Positions 27,441-28,452 of a DNA stretch of 28,452 nt are shown in pieces. The first letter of the stretch is position 1; every line of letters starts with the position of its first letter. Origin of the DNA: Trametopsis cervina. Lineage: Eukaryota > Basidiomycota > Agaricomycetes > Polyporales > Irpicaceae. The stretch covers positions 2,079-30,530 of the forward strand of contig MU278393.1 of assembly GCA_022385755.1 (NCBI GenBank), given 5' to 3'. A program made the translations under genes and the position numbers. The notes under the pieces were generated by a model. The model had not been told where the DNA came from and did not search any database. It was given only the letters and a program-made list of their open reading frames with translations.

Positions 27441-28452
27441 TGCCTCGTAATGTACACAATTCCTGTACGTTAACTACAACACCGAAGGACATAACCGTCC
27501 TATCCATATGTTGCTCCCCACTTCCTCTCCGTTGATGTTTTGCCCATGATCCGCGTCTTCATAGTGCCCTTCCTTAAGGGTATGTGGTCGTCGGCTGCTT
27601 GCCTGCTTCGCTTGTACAGTATACAAATGACTGTCGAAATACCGGGACAAAGGCGACGCGTACACGGGACGCCTGTAACGATCAGCCAGCCGTGAATGAC
27701 ATCAAGCATAAATGATGGATAAATCAGGACCGCTCCTCACGAGTATATGACGACGCTGTAGGACAGTGACACTGCCTGCGGCGGTGGGTAAGATTTAGAA
27801 CAGAGATCCCTAGCAGCGCAGAATATCAGAGAATCACCTCGGAACTGGGGGATGGCGCGCCTGCAACGACGATAAACTCACCTGCGGCCCCTTTCAGATA
27901 GAGTGAGAGAGCGGGGTAACAGTGTAACGGTACGCCGCTTTTGAGATGCTGGACCGCAGACGGCGAGGGCGATGAGTGCTGGGAAATTACTCTGGGTTAT
28001 TTCGATGCACGACGGCGAGGTATGTGTACTTACTTACCGTCGGGCACAATATCACGATGCCCTCTGCTCGCCCGTCTTCGTCCATTGTTGCGAAGTTTGC
28101 CCCGTCTCGCGGGATATCATGGAGGGAATCCTTGCGATTTTCCACAGAGACGGCGTTGAGGACGCGGTTCGCGGCTTGTGAGGAGTGGAGTAGACGGTGC
28201 GAGACTGGGAAGATAGTCCAGTCTTTCTACTGCACCAGTCCGGATGCACGACTAGAAAACGGGGGCCCGGATCGCATTGAGTGAAGACATAGAAGTTTCC
28301 CAGGCCGCAGAGATTTCGTACGAGGCATGCGAGATCCTTGTTCAAGGTGAATTGCAGAACCGAGCGACGCGACCTTGTAGCGCAGTGATTTGAGCACTGT
28401 ATGGGCACGGGTGATGTGTGTTCAATGTGTTCAAGCTCTTTTAGTGCCTTGA
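27441..28452. other. No gene recognised
   Basis: The longest frame is minus 28408-28052 (118 codons, basic, Ser/Thr-rich, no motif). Minus-strand splice-donor-like GTGAGTTTATCG and GTAAGTAAGTAC occur near 27875 and 28037, so a minus-strand transcript is possible. I could not assemble a convincing model. Confidence 0.25.

Noticed and set aside
18803..28452. Mating-type pheromone or receptor cluster in the repeat-rich right half
   Set aside because: No short ORF ends in a CaaX motif and no seven-helix protein is present.
1..28452. tRNA, rRNA, CRISPR arrays, bacterial operons
   Set aside because: No cloverleaf, rRNA block, regular spacer array or ribosome-binding-site-linked gene series was seen. 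Introns and element types indicate a fungal genome.

Overview
The window looks like nuclear DNA of a filamentous basidiomycete, probably an Agaricomycete. The reasons are chromovirus-type Ty3/gypsy elements, introns of 47-69 bp with GT..AG borders and several CTGA(C/T) branch points, and element decay dominated by transitions. I see no rRNA, tRNA, CRISPR array or bacterial operon signal. About 60% of the window (1-16983) is retroelement sequence in nested layers.

Region 1 (1-8572). A decayed Ty3/gypsy element lies on the minus strand. Its 3' LTR is cut by the window edge (1-326) and its 5' LTR is 6463-7163. In minus-strand order it carries a coiled-coil ORF, gag, then protease, reverse transcriptase, RNase H and the front of integrase. 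A 230-bp LTR of a second family (967-1196) sits in the integrase gene, and the rest of integrase is gone. The 5' LTR and adjacent leader carry a 10-nt self-complementarity that fits Tf1/Sushi-type self-priming. The element abuts a plus-strand gag fragment of another retroelement (7164-7877), which ends at a third LTR of the first family (7878-8572) with no matching target duplication.

Region 2 (8573-16983). An apparently pol-less LTR element carries one long ORF (8929-10917, one in-frame TAG) followed by a purine tract and a 220-bp LTR. That LTR is split by a complete plus-strand Ty3/gypsy chromovirus (11181-16948; 257-bp LTRs; 5-bp target duplication CTGGT). The chromovirus gag-pol is one frame of about 1,590 codons broken only by three TGA codons. 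It ends in a chromodomain. Its two LTRs differ at four sites, all CpG transitions.

Region 3 (17243-18802, minus). A six-exon gene encodes a protein whose first 17 residues after Met imitate the histone H3 tail. An eight-cysteine PHD-like finger follows, then a segment with a caspase-like His/Cys pattern. A possible zinc-ribbon tail lies beyond an in-frame TGA. This is the most interesting item in the window.

Region 4 (18803-28452). I recognise no gene by family. There are two diverged, colinear, intron-bearing plus-strand units (about 19130-21500 and 24890-27440) with four matching introns. A second, minus-strand pair (about 22565-22690 and 24205-24345) shares a 61-bp intron. The frames are broken or too diverged to name.
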